45,508 bases of DNA from Metaruminococcus_A sp964607135 (GTDB lineage Bacteria > Bacillota > Clostridia > Oscillospirales > Ruminococcaceae): positions 1-45,508 of the forward strand of contig CAZSIV010000017.1 of NCBI GenBank assembly GCA_964607135.1. Direction: 5' to 3'. A program made the position numbers and the translations under genes. Shown here one piece after another: positions 1-9,109 of the stretch (its first letter is position 1; each line of letters begins with the position of its first letter). Below the pieces are notes generated by a model. The model made no database searches and was not told the DNA's origin. It worked only from the letters and a program-made list of their open reading frames with translations.

Positions 1-2
1 AC

Positions 3-452
3 GTAAGTAGTTTAGCACATACGAAATGGAATTGCAAGTACCATATAGTGTTTGCGCCGAAATACCGAAGGAAGGTGTTTTTCGAAGAAAAACGCCTGGA
101 GATAAGGGAAATATTGAGGCAGTTATGTCAGTGGAAGGGAGTAGAGATAATAGAAGGAGAAGTATGCCCGGATCATATACATATGCTGGTAAGCATCCCG
201 CCCAAAATGAGCGTTTCGGGATTTATGGGATATTTGAAAGGAAAAAGTGCATTGCTGATATTTCAAAAATACGGGAATATGAAGTTTGCATACCGAAACC
301 GCGAATTTTGGTGTAAGGGATATTACGTAGACACCGTGGGGAAGAACACAAAGGCAATAAAGGAATACATAGCAGATCAGTTGAAAAGGGACAAAGAAAG
401 CGATCAGTTAAGTATGTTCGACCCACGGGACCCATTTATGGGTAGTAAGTAA
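3..452 (+). CDS. tnpA: IS200/IS605-family transposase TnpA (5' end cut off)
   Basis: Single-strand DNA transposase of the HUH/Y1 class, which cuts and rejoins hairpin-ended IS DNA. The frame is already open at position 3, and the residues before the first internal Met (SSLAHTKWNCKYHIV) match the start of the intact copy at 36298, so the true start lies upstream of the window. The HUH pair is visible as CPDHIHML, followed by GYYVDTVGKN and a C-terminal helix with the Tyr expected to be catalytic (EYIADQ). By eye it is clearly homologous along its whole length to the 36.3-kb transposase but not identical, so these are diverged family members rather than a recent duplicate pair. Confidence 0.9.
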   Translation, partial: VSSLAHTKWNCKYHIVFAPKYRRKVFFEEKRLEIREILRQLCQWKGVEIIEGEVCPDHIHMLVSIPPKMSVSGFMGYLKGKSALLIFQKYGNMKFAYRNREFWCKGYYVDTVGKNTKAIKEYIADQLKRDKESDQLSMFDPRDPFMGSK

Positions 453-462
453 CAAATGCACG

Positions 463-552
463 GCTGGCAGGCCAATCTGAGACGCACTTGTGCGTTGCCA
501 GTATCCTTTAGGGCTTTGCCCGCATATGAAATACCACCCGCTATGCGGGTGG
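463..552 (+). repeat. Three-hairpin 3' tail of IS200 copy 1
   Basis: After the tnpA stop come an outer CTGGCA/TGCCAG pairing (463-468/496-501) around an ACGCAC/GTGCGT hairpin (482-495), then a GGGCTTTGCCC hairpin (511-521), then CCACCCGC/GCGGGTGG (534-552) followed by ATTTTTATT. The second IS200 copy has hairpins in the same order with different stem sequences but the same linkers (GCCAGTA after hairpin 1, GGTGGAT at the end). The last hairpin plus T-run could also terminate transcription. Confidence 0.6.
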
Positions 553-566
553 ATTTTTATTACCGC

Positions 567-1208
567 TTATTTAAAAATTTCATTGACCCGGTAACAGAGA
601 GTCATCAAGCTGTCGCTTAAATGGACGTTTTCAACGACGATATCGTCGTAGCTGAGCGTTAGGTCGAAATGGCTGAAATTCCAAAACCCTTTAATCCCGA
701 GGGCGACCAGCCGCTCGGCGATCGACTGCGCCGATTCCTTTGGAATACAGAGCACCGCAATCTTCGGCGGATTATCTTTACAGAATTCCTCGATTTCATC
801 GCTGTGGCGGATCACCACCCCGCCGATTTTTGTCCCGATCAGCTCCGGATTGATATCGAACGCGCCGATCAGCTTAAATCCGCGTTTTTCAAAGTCGATG
901 TGGTTTGCAATCGCTTCTCCAAGGTTCCCCACCCCGATGAGGATGCAGTTCTGAATTTTATTCAGCCCGAGGATGTTGGCGATCTCTTCATGCAGATCCT
1001 TGACGTTGTACCCATACCCCTGCTGCCCGAAACCGCCGAAGCAGTTGAGATCCTGCCGGATTTGCGAGGCGGTGAGCTGCATCATATCGGAAAGCTCCCG
1101 GGAGGAGATCCGCGTTTTTCCGTCTTTGAGCAGTTCGCTCAAAAAGCGGTAATACCGCGGAAGCCGCCGGACAACCGAAATGGAGACCGCGGAGGATTTG
1201 TTGGACAT
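567..1208 (-). CDS. rex: Redox-sensing transcriptional repressor Rex
   Basis: Cytoplasmic NADH/NAD+-responsive repressor of fermentation and respiration genes. The N-terminal winged helix (about residues 10-80, with SASQIRQDL-like LTASQIRQDLNCFGGFG) is followed by a Rossmann domain with GVGNLGEAIANH. The chosen ATG (213 aa) has AAAGGTGG eight bases upstream; a GTG four codons earlier would overlap this site and lacks its own. It lies downstream of icd on the same strand with a 132-nt gap, so it may share transcripts with acn-icd or have its own start. No clear Rex operator palindrome (TTGTGAA-type) was found by eye in the window. Confidence 0.95.
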   Translation of the reverse strand: MSNKSSAVSISVVRRLPRYYRFLSELLKDGKTRISSRELSDMMQLTASQIRQDLNCFGGFGQQGYGYNVKDLHEEIANILGLNKIQNCILIGVGNLGEAIANHIDFEKRGFKLIGAFDINPELIGTKIGGVVIRHSDEIEEFCKDNPPKIAVLCIPKESAQSIAERLVALGIKGFWNFSHFDLTLSYDDIVVENVHLSDSLMTLCYRVNEIFK

Positions 1209-1340
1209 AGGGAAAGCCACCTTTCGTAAAATAGACTAAGCAGCAATCCATAGCGAATGAAGAGCGGGGGTAGATGTCTGTGAATTACTGAGGCAGAGCA
1301 GAAACTTCCGATGTCAGAAGTCCCTTGCGGCGCTGAAATA

Positions 1341-2552
1341 TCAGAGCAGTTTTTCTAAACGCAGGCCAATTTCTTTTAAAAACGTCTCGGTGTCAACCTT
1401 CCTCTTGTTTTCCAAAGAGGAGAGGACGTAAAGATCGCCGGTCATGACGCCGTCTTCAATGGTCTGAACAGTTGCCTGTTCCAGCTTATCGGCAAAGCTC
1501 GTGAGTTCTGCACTGTGATCCAGTTCGCCGCGTTTGCGCAGCGCACCGCTCCAGGCAAAGATCGTCGCAACAGAGTTGGTCGAGGTCGGCTCGCCCTTTA
1601 GATATTTGTAATAGTGGCGGGTGACGGTTCCGTGAGCCGCTTCATATTCATAGACGCCGTCCGGTGAAACGAGGACGGAGGTCATCATACCGAGACTGCC
1701 GAAAGCGGTCGCAACCATATCGGACATGACGTCGCCGTCATAGTTTTTGCAGGCCCAGATGTAGCCGCCCTCCGAGCGGACGGTGCGGGCAACGACGTCG
1801 TCGATCAGGGTGTAGAAATACTCGATCCCCGACTGCTCGAATTTCTCTTTATACTCCGTGTCGAAGATTTCCTGGAAAATATCTTTAAAGCGGTGGTCGT
1901 ATTTCTTGGAGATGGTGTCCTTCGTCGCAAACCAGACATCCTGCTTGACGTCCAGCGCGTAGTTAAAGCAGGCGCGGGCAAAGCTCGCGATGCTGCTGTC
2001 CAGATTGTGGACCCCCTGGACAACGCCGGGGGTCTTGTACTCGTGGATCAGCTGGCGGGTCTCGTTCCCGTCTTTGTCGGTGATGACGATCTCGGCCTTG
2101 GAGCCGGCCTCTACCGTCATCTCGGAATTTTTGTAAATGTCGCCGTAAGCGTGACGGGCGATGGTGATCGGCTTCGTCCAGGTGGGGATGTAAGAGGAAA
2201 TCCCTTTGACGATGATCGGGCTTCTGAAGACGGTTCCGTCCAGAATCGCTCGGATGGTGCCGTTCGGGGATTTCCACATCTCGGAGAGCTGGTACTCCTC
2301 AACCCGCTGAGCGTTCGGGGTGATGGTCGCGCACTTGACCGCAACGCCGTACTTTTTCGTGGCGTTCGCCGAGTCGATCGTAACCTGATCCTTCGTCTCC
2401 TCCCGGTGCTTCAGGCCGAGGTCGTAGTATTCGGTGTTCAGGTCGATATACGGAGTGAGCAGGACGTCCTTGATCATCTTCCAGATCACGCGGGTCATTT
2501 CGTCCCCGTCCATCTCGACCAGGGGCGTTTTCATCTGAATTTTATCTGCCAT
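1341..2552 (-). CDS. icd: NADP-dependent isocitrate dehydrogenase (eukaryote-like dimeric type)
   Basis: Oxidatively decarboxylates isocitrate to 2-oxoglutarate with NADP+. At 403 aa it has the length of the homodimeric eukaryote-like type II enzyme; visible landmarks are the N-terminal KTPLVEMDGDEMTRVIW, the substrate region SPNGTIRAILDGTVFR, the metal/substrate Asp region (DDVVARTVRSEGGYIWACKN) and the NADP-side GTVTRHY near residue 310. AGGAGG sits 8 nt before the ATG. It follows acn with a 38-nt gap, so the two form an operon for the citrate-to-2-oxoglutarate branch, probably serving glutamate synthesis in an anaerobe without a full TCA cycle (inference). Confidence 0.96.
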   Translation of the reverse strand: MADKIQMKTPLVEMDGDEMTRVIWKMIKDVLLTPYIDLNTEYYDLGLKHREETKDQVTIDSANATKKYGVAVKCATITPNAQRVEEYQLSEMWKSPNGTIRAILDGTVFRSPIIVKGISSYIPTWTKPITIARHAYGDIYKNSEMTVEAGSKAEIVITDKDGNETRQLIHEYKTPGVVQGVHNLDSSIASFARACFNYALDVKQDVWFATKDTISKKYDHRFKDIFQEIFDTEYKEKFEQSGIEYFYTLIDDVVARTVRSEGGYIWACKNYDGDVMSDMVATAFGSLGMMTSVLVSPDGVYEYEAAHGTVTRHYYKYLKGEPTSTNSVATIFAWSGALRKRGELDHSAELTSFADKLEQATVQTIEDGVMTGDLYVLSSLENKRKVDTETFLKEIGLRLEKLL

Positions 2553-2590
2553 CTGTCAAACCTCCTGTCGTTTTGAGAGATTCACTTACA

Positions 2591-4522
2591 TTAGTTCTGC
2601 GCCTTGGTGTAGTTGAGCAGCCCTCCCGCGAGGAGGATTTCCTTCGCACGGCCGGACAGGTCGTAAACCGCCTCGTAGCATTCCCCGGTCGTCAGATTTT
2701 TCACCGTCAGCGGAGCGTCCGCCTTGATGCTTTCACGGATGTTTTCAATGCTCAGGCCGTCTCCCTGGGAAATTTTGTCGTAATCCGCTTCGTCTTTGAA
2801 GGTGAGCGGCAGGATTCCGGCGTTGACCAAATTGGAGCGGTGGATGCGGGCAAAGCTCTTGACCAGCACGGCCTTGATTCCGAGATAAAGCGGCACGAGG
2901 GCGGCGTGTTCGCGGGAAGACCCCTGCCCGTAATTCGCCCCGCCGACGATCATCCCTTTCCCTGCGGCCTTCGCACGCTCCGCAAAGGTGGTGTCGCAGA
3001 CTGCGAAGCAGTACTGGGAGAGGTAAGGAATATTGGAACGGTAGGGGAGGATTTTCGCCCCGGCGGGCATGATGTGGTCGGTGGTAATATTGTCCTCGAC
3101 CTTTAAGATCACATCGGCGGAAATAGTGTCACCCACCGGTTCGGCGATCGGGAACTCCTTGATGTTCGGCCCGCGGAGAATTTCAACGTCTTTCGCAGCT
3201 TCCGGAGAAGCGGGCTCGACGATCATGTTGTCGTTGATGAGGAACTGCTCCGGCATCTTGATCTCCGGCATCTCCCCTAAGCTCATGGGGTTGGTCAGCA
3301 CGCCGGTGAGGGCAGAAACAGCCGCGGTTTCGGGGCTTACAAGGTAGATGCCCGCGTCGGCGGTGCCGGAGCGCCCAAGGAAGTTCCGGTTGAAGGTCCG
3401 CAGGGAGATTCCCTTGGAGTTCGGGGACTGTCCCATCCCGATGCAGGGGCCGCAGGCACATTCGAGGATTCTCGCCCCGGCGGCGATCAGGACGGCGAGG
3501 GCGCCGTTTTCGGCCAGCATGTTGAAGACCTGCTTGGAGCCCGGCGCAATTGCAAGGCTGACGTCCGGATGGACGGTCTTCCCTTTGAGGATGTGGGCGA
3601 CCCGCATCAAATCGAGATAAGAGGAGTTGGTGCAGGAGCCGATGCAGACCTGGTCGATCTTGATTGCGCCGATTTCATCCACCGTCTTGACGTTATCCGG
3701 GCTGTGCGGGCAGGCAGCCAACGGCTCCAGCTCGGAAAGGTTGACAGTGATTTCCTGGTCGTAGACCGCATCCGGATCGGCGGCGAGGGAGATGTAGTCC
3801 TTCTCACGGCCCTGCGCTTTTAAGAAGGCGTGTGTGATTTCGTCGGAGGGGAAGACGGAGGTCGTCGCCCCGAGCTCAGCCCCCATGTTAGTGATGGTGG
3901 AGCGCTCCGGGACAGAGAGGGTTTTGACCCCTTCGCCGCAGTATTCGATGATATTTCCGACGCCGCCTTTGACGGAAAGAACCTCAAGCACTTTGAGGAT
4001 GACGTCCTTGGCCGCAACCCAGGGGCGGAGCTTTCCGGTGAGGTTGACCTTTACGACGTTCGGATAGGTGATGTAATAGGCGCCGCCTCCCATGGCGACC
4101 GCAACGTCGAGGCCGCCCGCCCCGAAGGCGAGGGAACCGATGCCGCCGGCGGTCGGAGTGTGGCTGTCGGAGCCGATCAGGGTTTTACCGGGGATGGCAA
4201 ACCGTTCCAGGTGGAGCTGGTGGCAGATGCCGTTGCCGGGGCGTGAAAAATAAATCCCGTGCTTTTTTGCAACGGAACCGATAAAACGGTGGTCGTCCGC
4301 GTTTTCGAAGCCGGACTGGAGGGTGTTGTGGTCAATGTATGCGACGGAGCGCTCGGTTTTGACCCGGTCGATCCCCATCGCTTCGAATTCAAGGTAGGCC
4401 ATGGTGCCGGTTGCATCCTGCGTCAAGGTCTGGTCAATTTTTAAGCCGACCTCAGAGCCTTTAACCGGCTCTCCGTCAACGATATGGGCGTTCAGTATTT
4501 TTTCGGTTAATGTTTTTCCCAC
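2591..4522 (-). CDS. acn: Aconitate hydratase
   Basis: Interconverts citrate and isocitrate using a [4Fe-4S] cluster. With the GTG start at 4522 the protein is 643 aa and begins (M/V)GKTLTEKIL, the usual start of this aconitase group. Upstream codons stay open to 4657 but run across the promoter and encode an unlikely extension. Cluster ligands are seen as Cys297 (GSCTNSS) and the CGPC pair at about 357/360; the C-terminal swivel domain contains GSSREHAAL. The ribosome site before the GTG is poor (GAAAG/GTTGG), so translation may be modest. First gene of the acn-icd operon, with a good promoter at 4629-4657. Confidence 0.95.
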   Translation of the reverse strand: MGKTLTEKILNAHIVDGEPVKGSEVGLKIDQTLTQDATGTMAYLEFEAMGIDRVKTERSVAYIDHNTLQSGFENADDHRFIGSVAKKHGIYFSRPGNGICHQLHLERFAIPGKTLIGSDSHTPTAGGIGSLAFGAGGLDVAVAMGGGAYYITYPNVVKVNLTGKLRPWVAAKDVILKVLEVLSVKGGVGNIIEYCGEGVKTLSVPERSTITNMGAELGATTSVFPSDEITHAFLKAQGREKDYISLAADPDAVYDQEITVNLSELEPLAACPHSPDNVKTVDEIGAIKIDQVCIGSCTNSSYLDLMRVAHILKGKTVHPDVSLAIAPGSKQVFNMLAENGALAVLIAAGARILECACGPCIGMGQSPNSKGISLRTFNRNFLGRSGTADAGIYLVSPETAAVSALTGVLTNPMSLGEMPEIKMPEQFLINDNMIVEPASPEAAKDVEILRGPNIKEFPIAEPVGDTISADVILKVEDNITTDHIMPAGAKILPYRSNIPYLSQYCFAVCDTTFAERAKAAGKGMIVGGANYGQGSSREHAALVPLYLGIKAVLVKSFARIHRSNLVNAGILPLTFKDEADYDKISQGDGLSIENIRESIKADAPLTVKNLTTGECYEAVYDLSGRAKEILLAGGLLNYTKAQN

Positions 4523-4628
4523 AGCTGCACCAACTTTCTGAAAGGTTTTGTGTAGCGTGCCACCCCAGCTTTTTATGGGCCGGAAAAGCGCGCTGTCCCA
4601 GATAAAATGCCAAAAATAGATTGAATTT

Positions 4629-4657
4629 ATTTTACCGTATTTTAAGGAGATTGTCAA
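4629..4657 (-). promoter_or_regulatory. Sigma-A-type promoter of acn-icd
   Basis: On the minus strand, TTGACA (4657-4652), a 17-bp spacer and TAAAAT (4634-4629). It leaves a leader of about 100 nt before the acn GTG. It is divergent from the promoter at 4701-4728; the -35 boxes are about 43 bp apart. Confidence 0.8.
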
Positions 4658-4700
4658 GATTTCGTCAATTTCGAAACGCGGTGCTGGCTGGGATTTCCGA

Positions 4701-4728
4701 TTGACATTGCATATCAGAATGCTATAAT
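4701..4728 (+). promoter_or_regulatory. Sigma-A-type promoter of the dehydratase-activase genes
   Basis: TTGACA (4701-4706), 16-bp spacer, TATAAT (4723-4728), about 43 nt upstream of the ATG at 4778, which has GGGGGAGG in front. Confidence 0.85.
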
Positions 4729-4777
4729 TAATTGGTTAGGATTTTTCTGTAATTCCGTACCCGGGGGAGGCAGGTTA

Positions 4778-7723
4778 ATGGCATATCGGATAGGCTTGGA
4801 CATCGGCTCCACCACCATCAAATGCGTGGTGCTGGACGAAAACGGCGCAGTGCTGTATCAATCGTATGAACGGCATCTTGCCAAGGTGACGGAAAAAGCG
4901 GTCGGCCTTTTGCGGCTGGTCGATGAAAAAATAACGGAAGGCGCTCCTGCCAAAATAGTGATCACGGGTTCGGCCGGGCTGGGGGTTTCCCAGAGCAGCG
5001 GCGTGGAATTTGTCCAGGAAGTTTATGCGACGCAGGTCTGTATGAAAGAGCGGATTCCCGACGCGGACGTCGTCATTGAGCTGGGCGGGGAGGATGCGAA
5101 GATCCTCTTCCTCACCGGCGGGACCGAGGTGCGGATGAACGGAAGCTGCGCGGGCGGCACCGGGGCCTTTATCGATCAGATGGCGACCCTCCTCGGGGTG
5201 ACGTCGGAGGAGCTCGACCGGCTTTCGGAGGACGCGGAAAAGATATACGCCATCGCCTCCCGCTGCGGCGTTTTTGCAAAAAGCGACATCCAGCCCCTGC
5301 TAAACCAGGGCGCACGGAAAAGCGATATCGCCGCGAGCATCTTTCAATGCGTCGTCAACCAGACCATCGGGGGATTGTCGCAGGGCCGGGAGATCGAGGG
5401 AAAGGTCGTCTTTTTAGGCGGGCCGCTCACCTTCCTCAAAGGGCTGCGGAAGCGGTTTGTCGAGACGCTGGAGCTCGGTGATAACGCGGTGTTTCCCGAA
5501 AACGCCCAGTACTATATCGCTTTGGGGGCGGCCTATTACGCCGGGACGCTGGAGCCGGTTCTGCTCCGGGATGTACTGGAAAAAATCAAGAATGCGAAAC
5601 CGGCGGAGCGCAATTCATCCGTCGCTCCTCTTTTTACTTCGGAGGAGGAATACGCGGCGTTCTGCAAGCGGCACAGCGCGGCAAGCGTAGCCTACCGCCC
5701 GCTTGAGGAATATGAGGGGGACGCTTATCTGGGGATTGACGCCGGTTCGACGACGACAAAAATTGTGCTGATCTCTCCGGAGGGGGAGATCCTGTACCAG
5801 TCCTACACCTCAAACAGCGGCAATCCGGTTCCTCTGGTGAAAGCTGCGCTTGAGGAGATTTATGCTCGGGCGGGCGGACGGGTCGTCATCCGGGCGGCGG
5901 CTTCGACCGGCTACGGGGAAGAGCTGATCCAGAATGCGTTTCACATCGATTTCGGGGTGGTGGAGACCATCGCCCATTTTACCGCCGCCCGGTACTTCAA
6001 CCCGGAGGTCGATTTTATCATCGACATCGGCGGCCAGGACATCAAATGCTTTAAAATCCGGGGCGGCGCCATCGACAGCATCATGCTCAACGAAGCATGC
6101 TCTTCCGGCTGCGGATCGTTTATCGAAACCTTTGCGCACGCTCTGGGCTTCCAGGCGGAGGAGTTTGCAAAGTTCGGCTTGTTTGCGGAGCATCCGGTCG
6201 ATCTCGGCTCGCGTTGCACCGTGTTCATGAACTCGTCGGTCAAACAGGCGCAGAAGGACGGCGCGACCGTCGGGGATATCGCCGCCGGGCTGGCGGCCAG
6301 CGTTGTAAAAAACGCGCTGTATAAGGTCATCCGCGCCAACTCCACCAAGGAGCTGGGGGAACATATTGTCGTGCAGGGGGGTACCTTCCTCAACGACGCC
6401 GTTCTCCGCGCTTTTGAGCGCGAGGTCAAGGCGGAGGTTGTCCGCCCCTCGATCGCCGGGCTGATGGGCGCGTACGGAGCGGCCCTTTACGCCAAGGAAA
6501 GGGCCGGCGAACGCTCGAAGGTGCTCGGCTTGGAGGAGCTCGAAAATTTTTCCCACACGGTTTCGGTCACCACCTGCAACGGCTGCACCAACCACTGTAA
6601 GCTGACCGTCAACAAATTTGCGGACGGCGGACGGTATATTTCGGGCAACAGATGTGAAAAACCGCTCGGGATCAAGCGGGAGGAGGGTGGCTATAACGCC
6701 TTCCGCTATAAATACGACTACCTCAACGGTTTAAAGGGAACGCCCGGACCGCGGGGAAGGATCGGGATTCCGATGGGGTTAAACATGTATGAAAACATCC
6801 CCTTCTGGCACGCCTTTTTCACCGCGCTCGGTTTTGAGGTTGTGCTCTCCCCGCGGAGCGACCGCGCCCTGTATGAAAAGGGGCAGCACACCATCCCGTC
6901 GGATACGGTCTGCTATCCGGCGAAACTCCTCCACGGCCATGTCGAAGCCCTGCTGGATCAAGGGGTCGGGACGATCTTCTACCCCTGCATGTCCTATAAC
7001 TTCGACGAGGGGCTGTCCGACAACAACTACAACTGCCCGGTCGTCGCGTATTACCCCGAGGTCATCGGGGCGAATATCCGCCGTCTTTCCGAGATTACCT
7101 TTATCAAGGATTACCTCGGCCTCCACCGCAGGCATGATTTTATAAAAAAGGCATATGCTGTTTTCAACCGGTATTTTCCGGTGACCCGCGAGGAAATCCG
7201 GCGGGCTGCCAAAATGGCCTACGACGCATACGAGGCCTACCGCGAGATGCTCTACGCCTATGGCCGGACGGTTTTAAAGGATGCGAAAAAGAACGGCAAG
7301 ATGGTGATCGTCCTCGCCGGGCGCCCCTATCACATCGACCCGGAGATCAACCACGGCATCGATCTGCTGGTGCGCAGCTTCGGGGTGTCGGTTCTGACCG
7401 AGGACTGCCTGACGGTTCGCTCGGTCAAGCGGAAGGCCGGGGTGCTCAACCAGTGGACCTACCATGCCCGGCTTTACGCCGCCGCCCACTATGTCGGCTC
7501 CCACAAGGACTGGATCCAGCTCGTCCAGCTCGTCTCGTTCGGATGCGGGCTGGATGCGATCACCGGCGACGAGGTTCGTGAAATTCTGGAGAGCTATGGG
7601 AAGATCTACACCCAGATCAAGATCGATGAAGTGACAAACCTCGGCGCGGTCAAAATCAGGCTGCGCAGCCTGTTCGCTTATCTGGAGGCCAACCGGCACG
7701 CAAAAGAAGAGGGAAAGAGGTGA
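4778..7723 (+). CDS. Acyl-CoA dehydratase activase-type protein, two ASKHA ATPase domains plus DUF2229-like region
   Basis: A 981-aa protein related to the activators (HgdC/BcrAD/BadFG ATPases) that drive ATP-dependent electron transfer into 2-hydroxyacyl-CoA dehydratases. Domain 1 (about 1-270) has LDIGSTTIK, NGSCAGGTG with its cluster Cys near 124, and SRCGVF near 163. Domain 2 (about 315-580) repeats this with GIDAGSTTTK, CSSGCGSF and SRCTVF. The remainder (about 600-970) has Cys-containing NGCTNHCKL, SDTVCYPAK and YPCMSYNFDE and resembles the activase-related DUF2229 region. It overlaps no gene; the next ORF begins 4 nt after its stop. In related bacteria one ~1400-aa chain often carries everything (recalled, not checked). 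The substrate is unknown; classical dehydratase alpha/beta genes are not in the window. Confidence 0.88.
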   Translation: MAYRIGLDIGSTTIKCVVLDENGAVLYQSYERHLAKVTEKAVGLLRLVDEKITEGAPAKIVITGSAGLGVSQSSGVEFVQEVYATQVCMKERIPDADVVIELGGEDAKILFLTGGTEVRMNGSCAGGTGAFIDQMATLLGVTSEELDRLSEDAEKIYAIASRCGVFAKSDIQPLLNQGARKSDIAASIFQCVVNQTIGGLSQGREIEGKVVFLGGPLTFLKGLRKRFVETLELGDNAVFPENAQYYIALGAAYYAGTLEPVLLRDVLEKIKNAKPAERNSSVAPLFTSEEEYAAFCKRHSAASVAYRPLEEYEGDAYLGIDAGSTTTKIVLISPEGEILYQSYTSNSGNPVPLVKAALEEIYARAGGRVVIRAAASTGYGEELIQNAFHIDFGVVETIAHFTAARYFNPEVDFIIDIGGQDIKCFKIRGGAIDSIMLNEACSSGCGSFIETFAHALGFQAEEFAKFGLFAEHPVDLGSRCTVFMNSSVKQAQKDGATVGDIAAGLAASVVKNALYKVIRANSTKELGEHIVVQGGTFLNDAVLRAFEREVKAEVVRPSIAGLMGAYGAALYAKERAGERSKVLGLEELENFSHTVSVTTCNGCTNHCKLTVNKFADGGRYISGNRCEKPLGIKREEGGYNAFRYKYDYLNGLKGTPGPRGRIGIPMGLNMYENIPFWHAFFTALGFEVVLSPRSDRALYEKGQHTIPSDTVCYPAKLLHGHVEALLDQGVGTIFYPCMSYNFDEGLSDNNYNCPVVAYYPEVIGANIRRLSEITFIKDYLGLHRRHDFIKKAYAVFNRYFPVTREEIRRAAKMAYDAYEAYREMLYAYGRTVLKDAKKNGKMVIVLAGRPYHIDPEINHGIDLLVRSFGVSVLTEDCLTVRSVKRKAGVLNQWTYHARLYAAAHYVGSHKDWIQLVQLVSFGCGLDAITGDEVREILESYGKIYTQIKIDEVTNLGAVKIRLRSLFAYLEANRHAKEEGKR

Positions 7724-7727
7724 TTCT

Positions 7728-9056
7728 TTGGCGCAGCTGAAATACGATAAAACGGGAAGGCTCCTTTTTACCAAGGAGATGAAGCGGGAGTATCAAATCC
7801 TGATGCCGCAGATGCTGCCGATCCATTTTGAACTGATCAAAAACGTTCTGCGGTTCAACGGCTACAATGTCACCCTGTTAAAAGGGACGGACAGCGAGAG
7901 CATCCGCCGCCAGGGGCTCGAAAACGTACATAATGATACCTGCTACCCGGCGCTGCTGGTGATCGGGCAGCTGCTCGACGCGCTGAAAAGCGGCGAGTAC
8001 GACTTAAACAAAACGGCGCTGGTCATCACCCAGACCGGCGGCGGATGCCGGGCATCGAATTACATCCATCTCCTCCGAAAGGGACTCAAGCGCTCCGGAC
8101 TGGAACAGATTCCGGTCATCAGCGTCAACCTTTCGGGGCTCGAAAGGAACCCCGGCTTTAAAATGACGATTAAGCTGATCCGACAGCTGGCCATGTCCGC
8201 GATGTATGGGGACCTTTTGATGCTGCTGCAAAACCAGACCCGCCCTTATGAAATCGTCGAGGGCGACACCGCCCGCCTGACCAGCCGCTGGGTGGAACGG
8301 CTGTCGGGGGAGTTCAAAGACGGCGGGGCGCTGAACCAAAAGGCGATGAAGGCGCGCTTTGAGGAAATCGTCAGGGATTTCGCCGCCCTTCCGGTGCGGA
8401 AGGAAGAAAAAATCCGGGTGGGAATCGTCGGCGAAATTTATGTGAAATACGCCCCCTTGGGGAACAACAATCTTGAGGAGTTTCTCCTCTCCGAGCAGGC
8501 GGAGGCGGTGGTTCCCGGCCTGATGGATTTTATCATCTTTAAAATCGACAACCGGATTGAGGACTACAAGCTCTACGGCGGAAAGCGGCCGGTTCGCTTT
8601 ATCGCACGAAAGCTGATGTCCTATGTCATCCACTGTCAGCAGATCATGATCGATGCGGTGAAGACGGAGCCGAAGTTTTACTGCCCCAAGGGATATGCTC
8701 ACCTGAAAGAGCTGGTCAAAGGATATATCGGCTACGGCGCCAAAATGGGCGAGGGCTGGCTTTTGACTGCCGAAATGCTCGAGCTGATTGCAGACGGGGT
8801 GGATAACATCGTCTGTACCCAGCCCTTCGGCTGTCTGCCGAACCACGTGGTCGGCAAGGGGATGATCCGCAGCATCAAAACGCGGCATCCGGACGCGAAT
8901 ATCGTCGCGATTGATTACGACCCGGGGGCGACCAAGGTTAACCAGGAAAACCGGATCAAGCTGATGCTGGCGGTTGCCAAAGCGAAAAGAGCGGAGGAAA
9001 GCGCGGGGACGCAAGAGGCTGCAAAGCGGGATGCCGCCTACCCTGAAACCGTATAA
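7728..9056 (+). CDS. 2-hydroxyacyl-CoA dehydratase-like protein, C-terminal partner of the activase
   Basis: A 442-aa protein that in many clostridia forms the C-terminal part of a large activase fusion. Candidate cluster or structural cysteines are in NDTCYPALL, GGGCRASNY, YCPKGYAHL and VCTQPFGCLPNHV. It has no membrane segment. The start is TTG at 7728 with AGAGGTG seven bases before, 4 nt after the preceding stop, so the two are translationally coupled. The likely role is acceptor/reductase partner for the ATP-driven electron transfer of the 981-aa protein; it may be a double-cubane-cluster-type protein (inference from family resemblance). The native substrate is unknown. Confidence 0.82.
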   Translation: MAQLKYDKTGRLLFTKEMKREYQILMPQMLPIHFELIKNVLRFNGYNVTLLKGTDSESIRRQGLENVHNDTCYPALLVIGQLLDALKSGEYDLNKTALVITQTGGGCRASNYIHLLRKGLKRSGLEQIPVISVNLSGLERNPGFKMTIKLIRQLAMSAMYGDLLMLLQNQTRPYEIVEGDTARLTSRWVERLSGEFKDGGALNQKAMKARFEEIVRDFAALPVRKEEKIRVGIVGEIYVKYAPLGNNNLEEFLLSEQAEAVVPGLMDFIIFKIDNRIEDYKLYGGKRPVRFIARKLMSYVIHCQQIMIDAVKTEPKFYCPKGYAHLKELVKGYIGYGAKMGEGWLLTAEMLELIADGVDNIVCTQPFGCLPNHVVGKGMIRSIKTRHPDANIVAIDYDPGATKVNQENRIKLMLAVAKAKRAEESAGTQEAAKRDAAYPETV

Positions 9057-9109
9057 TTACAAGGGATGCACACACACTAACACCGTATTAATTCGGGAGG
9101 TGCTGGCGT

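Larger units (their letters stand above)
1..556 (+). mobile_element. IS200-type element, copy 1 (left end outside window)
   Basis: A single-gene IS200/IS605-family element: a Y1 transposase gene followed by about 100 nt with three hairpins, the last one (CCACCCGC, loop TAT, GCGGGTGG at 534-552) being a plausible right-end structure. No tnpB-like gene follows, so this is IS200-like rather than IS605-like. The left end and the transposase start lie before position 1. A related copy lies near 36.3 kb in the same orientation. The exact right boundary is inferred from the hairpin, not from a target-site junction. Confidence 0.75.

Noticed and set aside
4530..4580. GGGGTGGCACGC in the acn leader resembles the T-box motif
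   Set aside because: The leader is only about 100 nt, lacks a specifier stem and a terminator/antiterminator pair, and aconitase is not a T-box target.
567..4700. Rex operator sites controlling acn-icd-rex
   Set aside because: No TTGTGAA-n-TTCACAA-like palindrome was found by eye near the acn or rex starts; proximity alone is not evidence of regulation.
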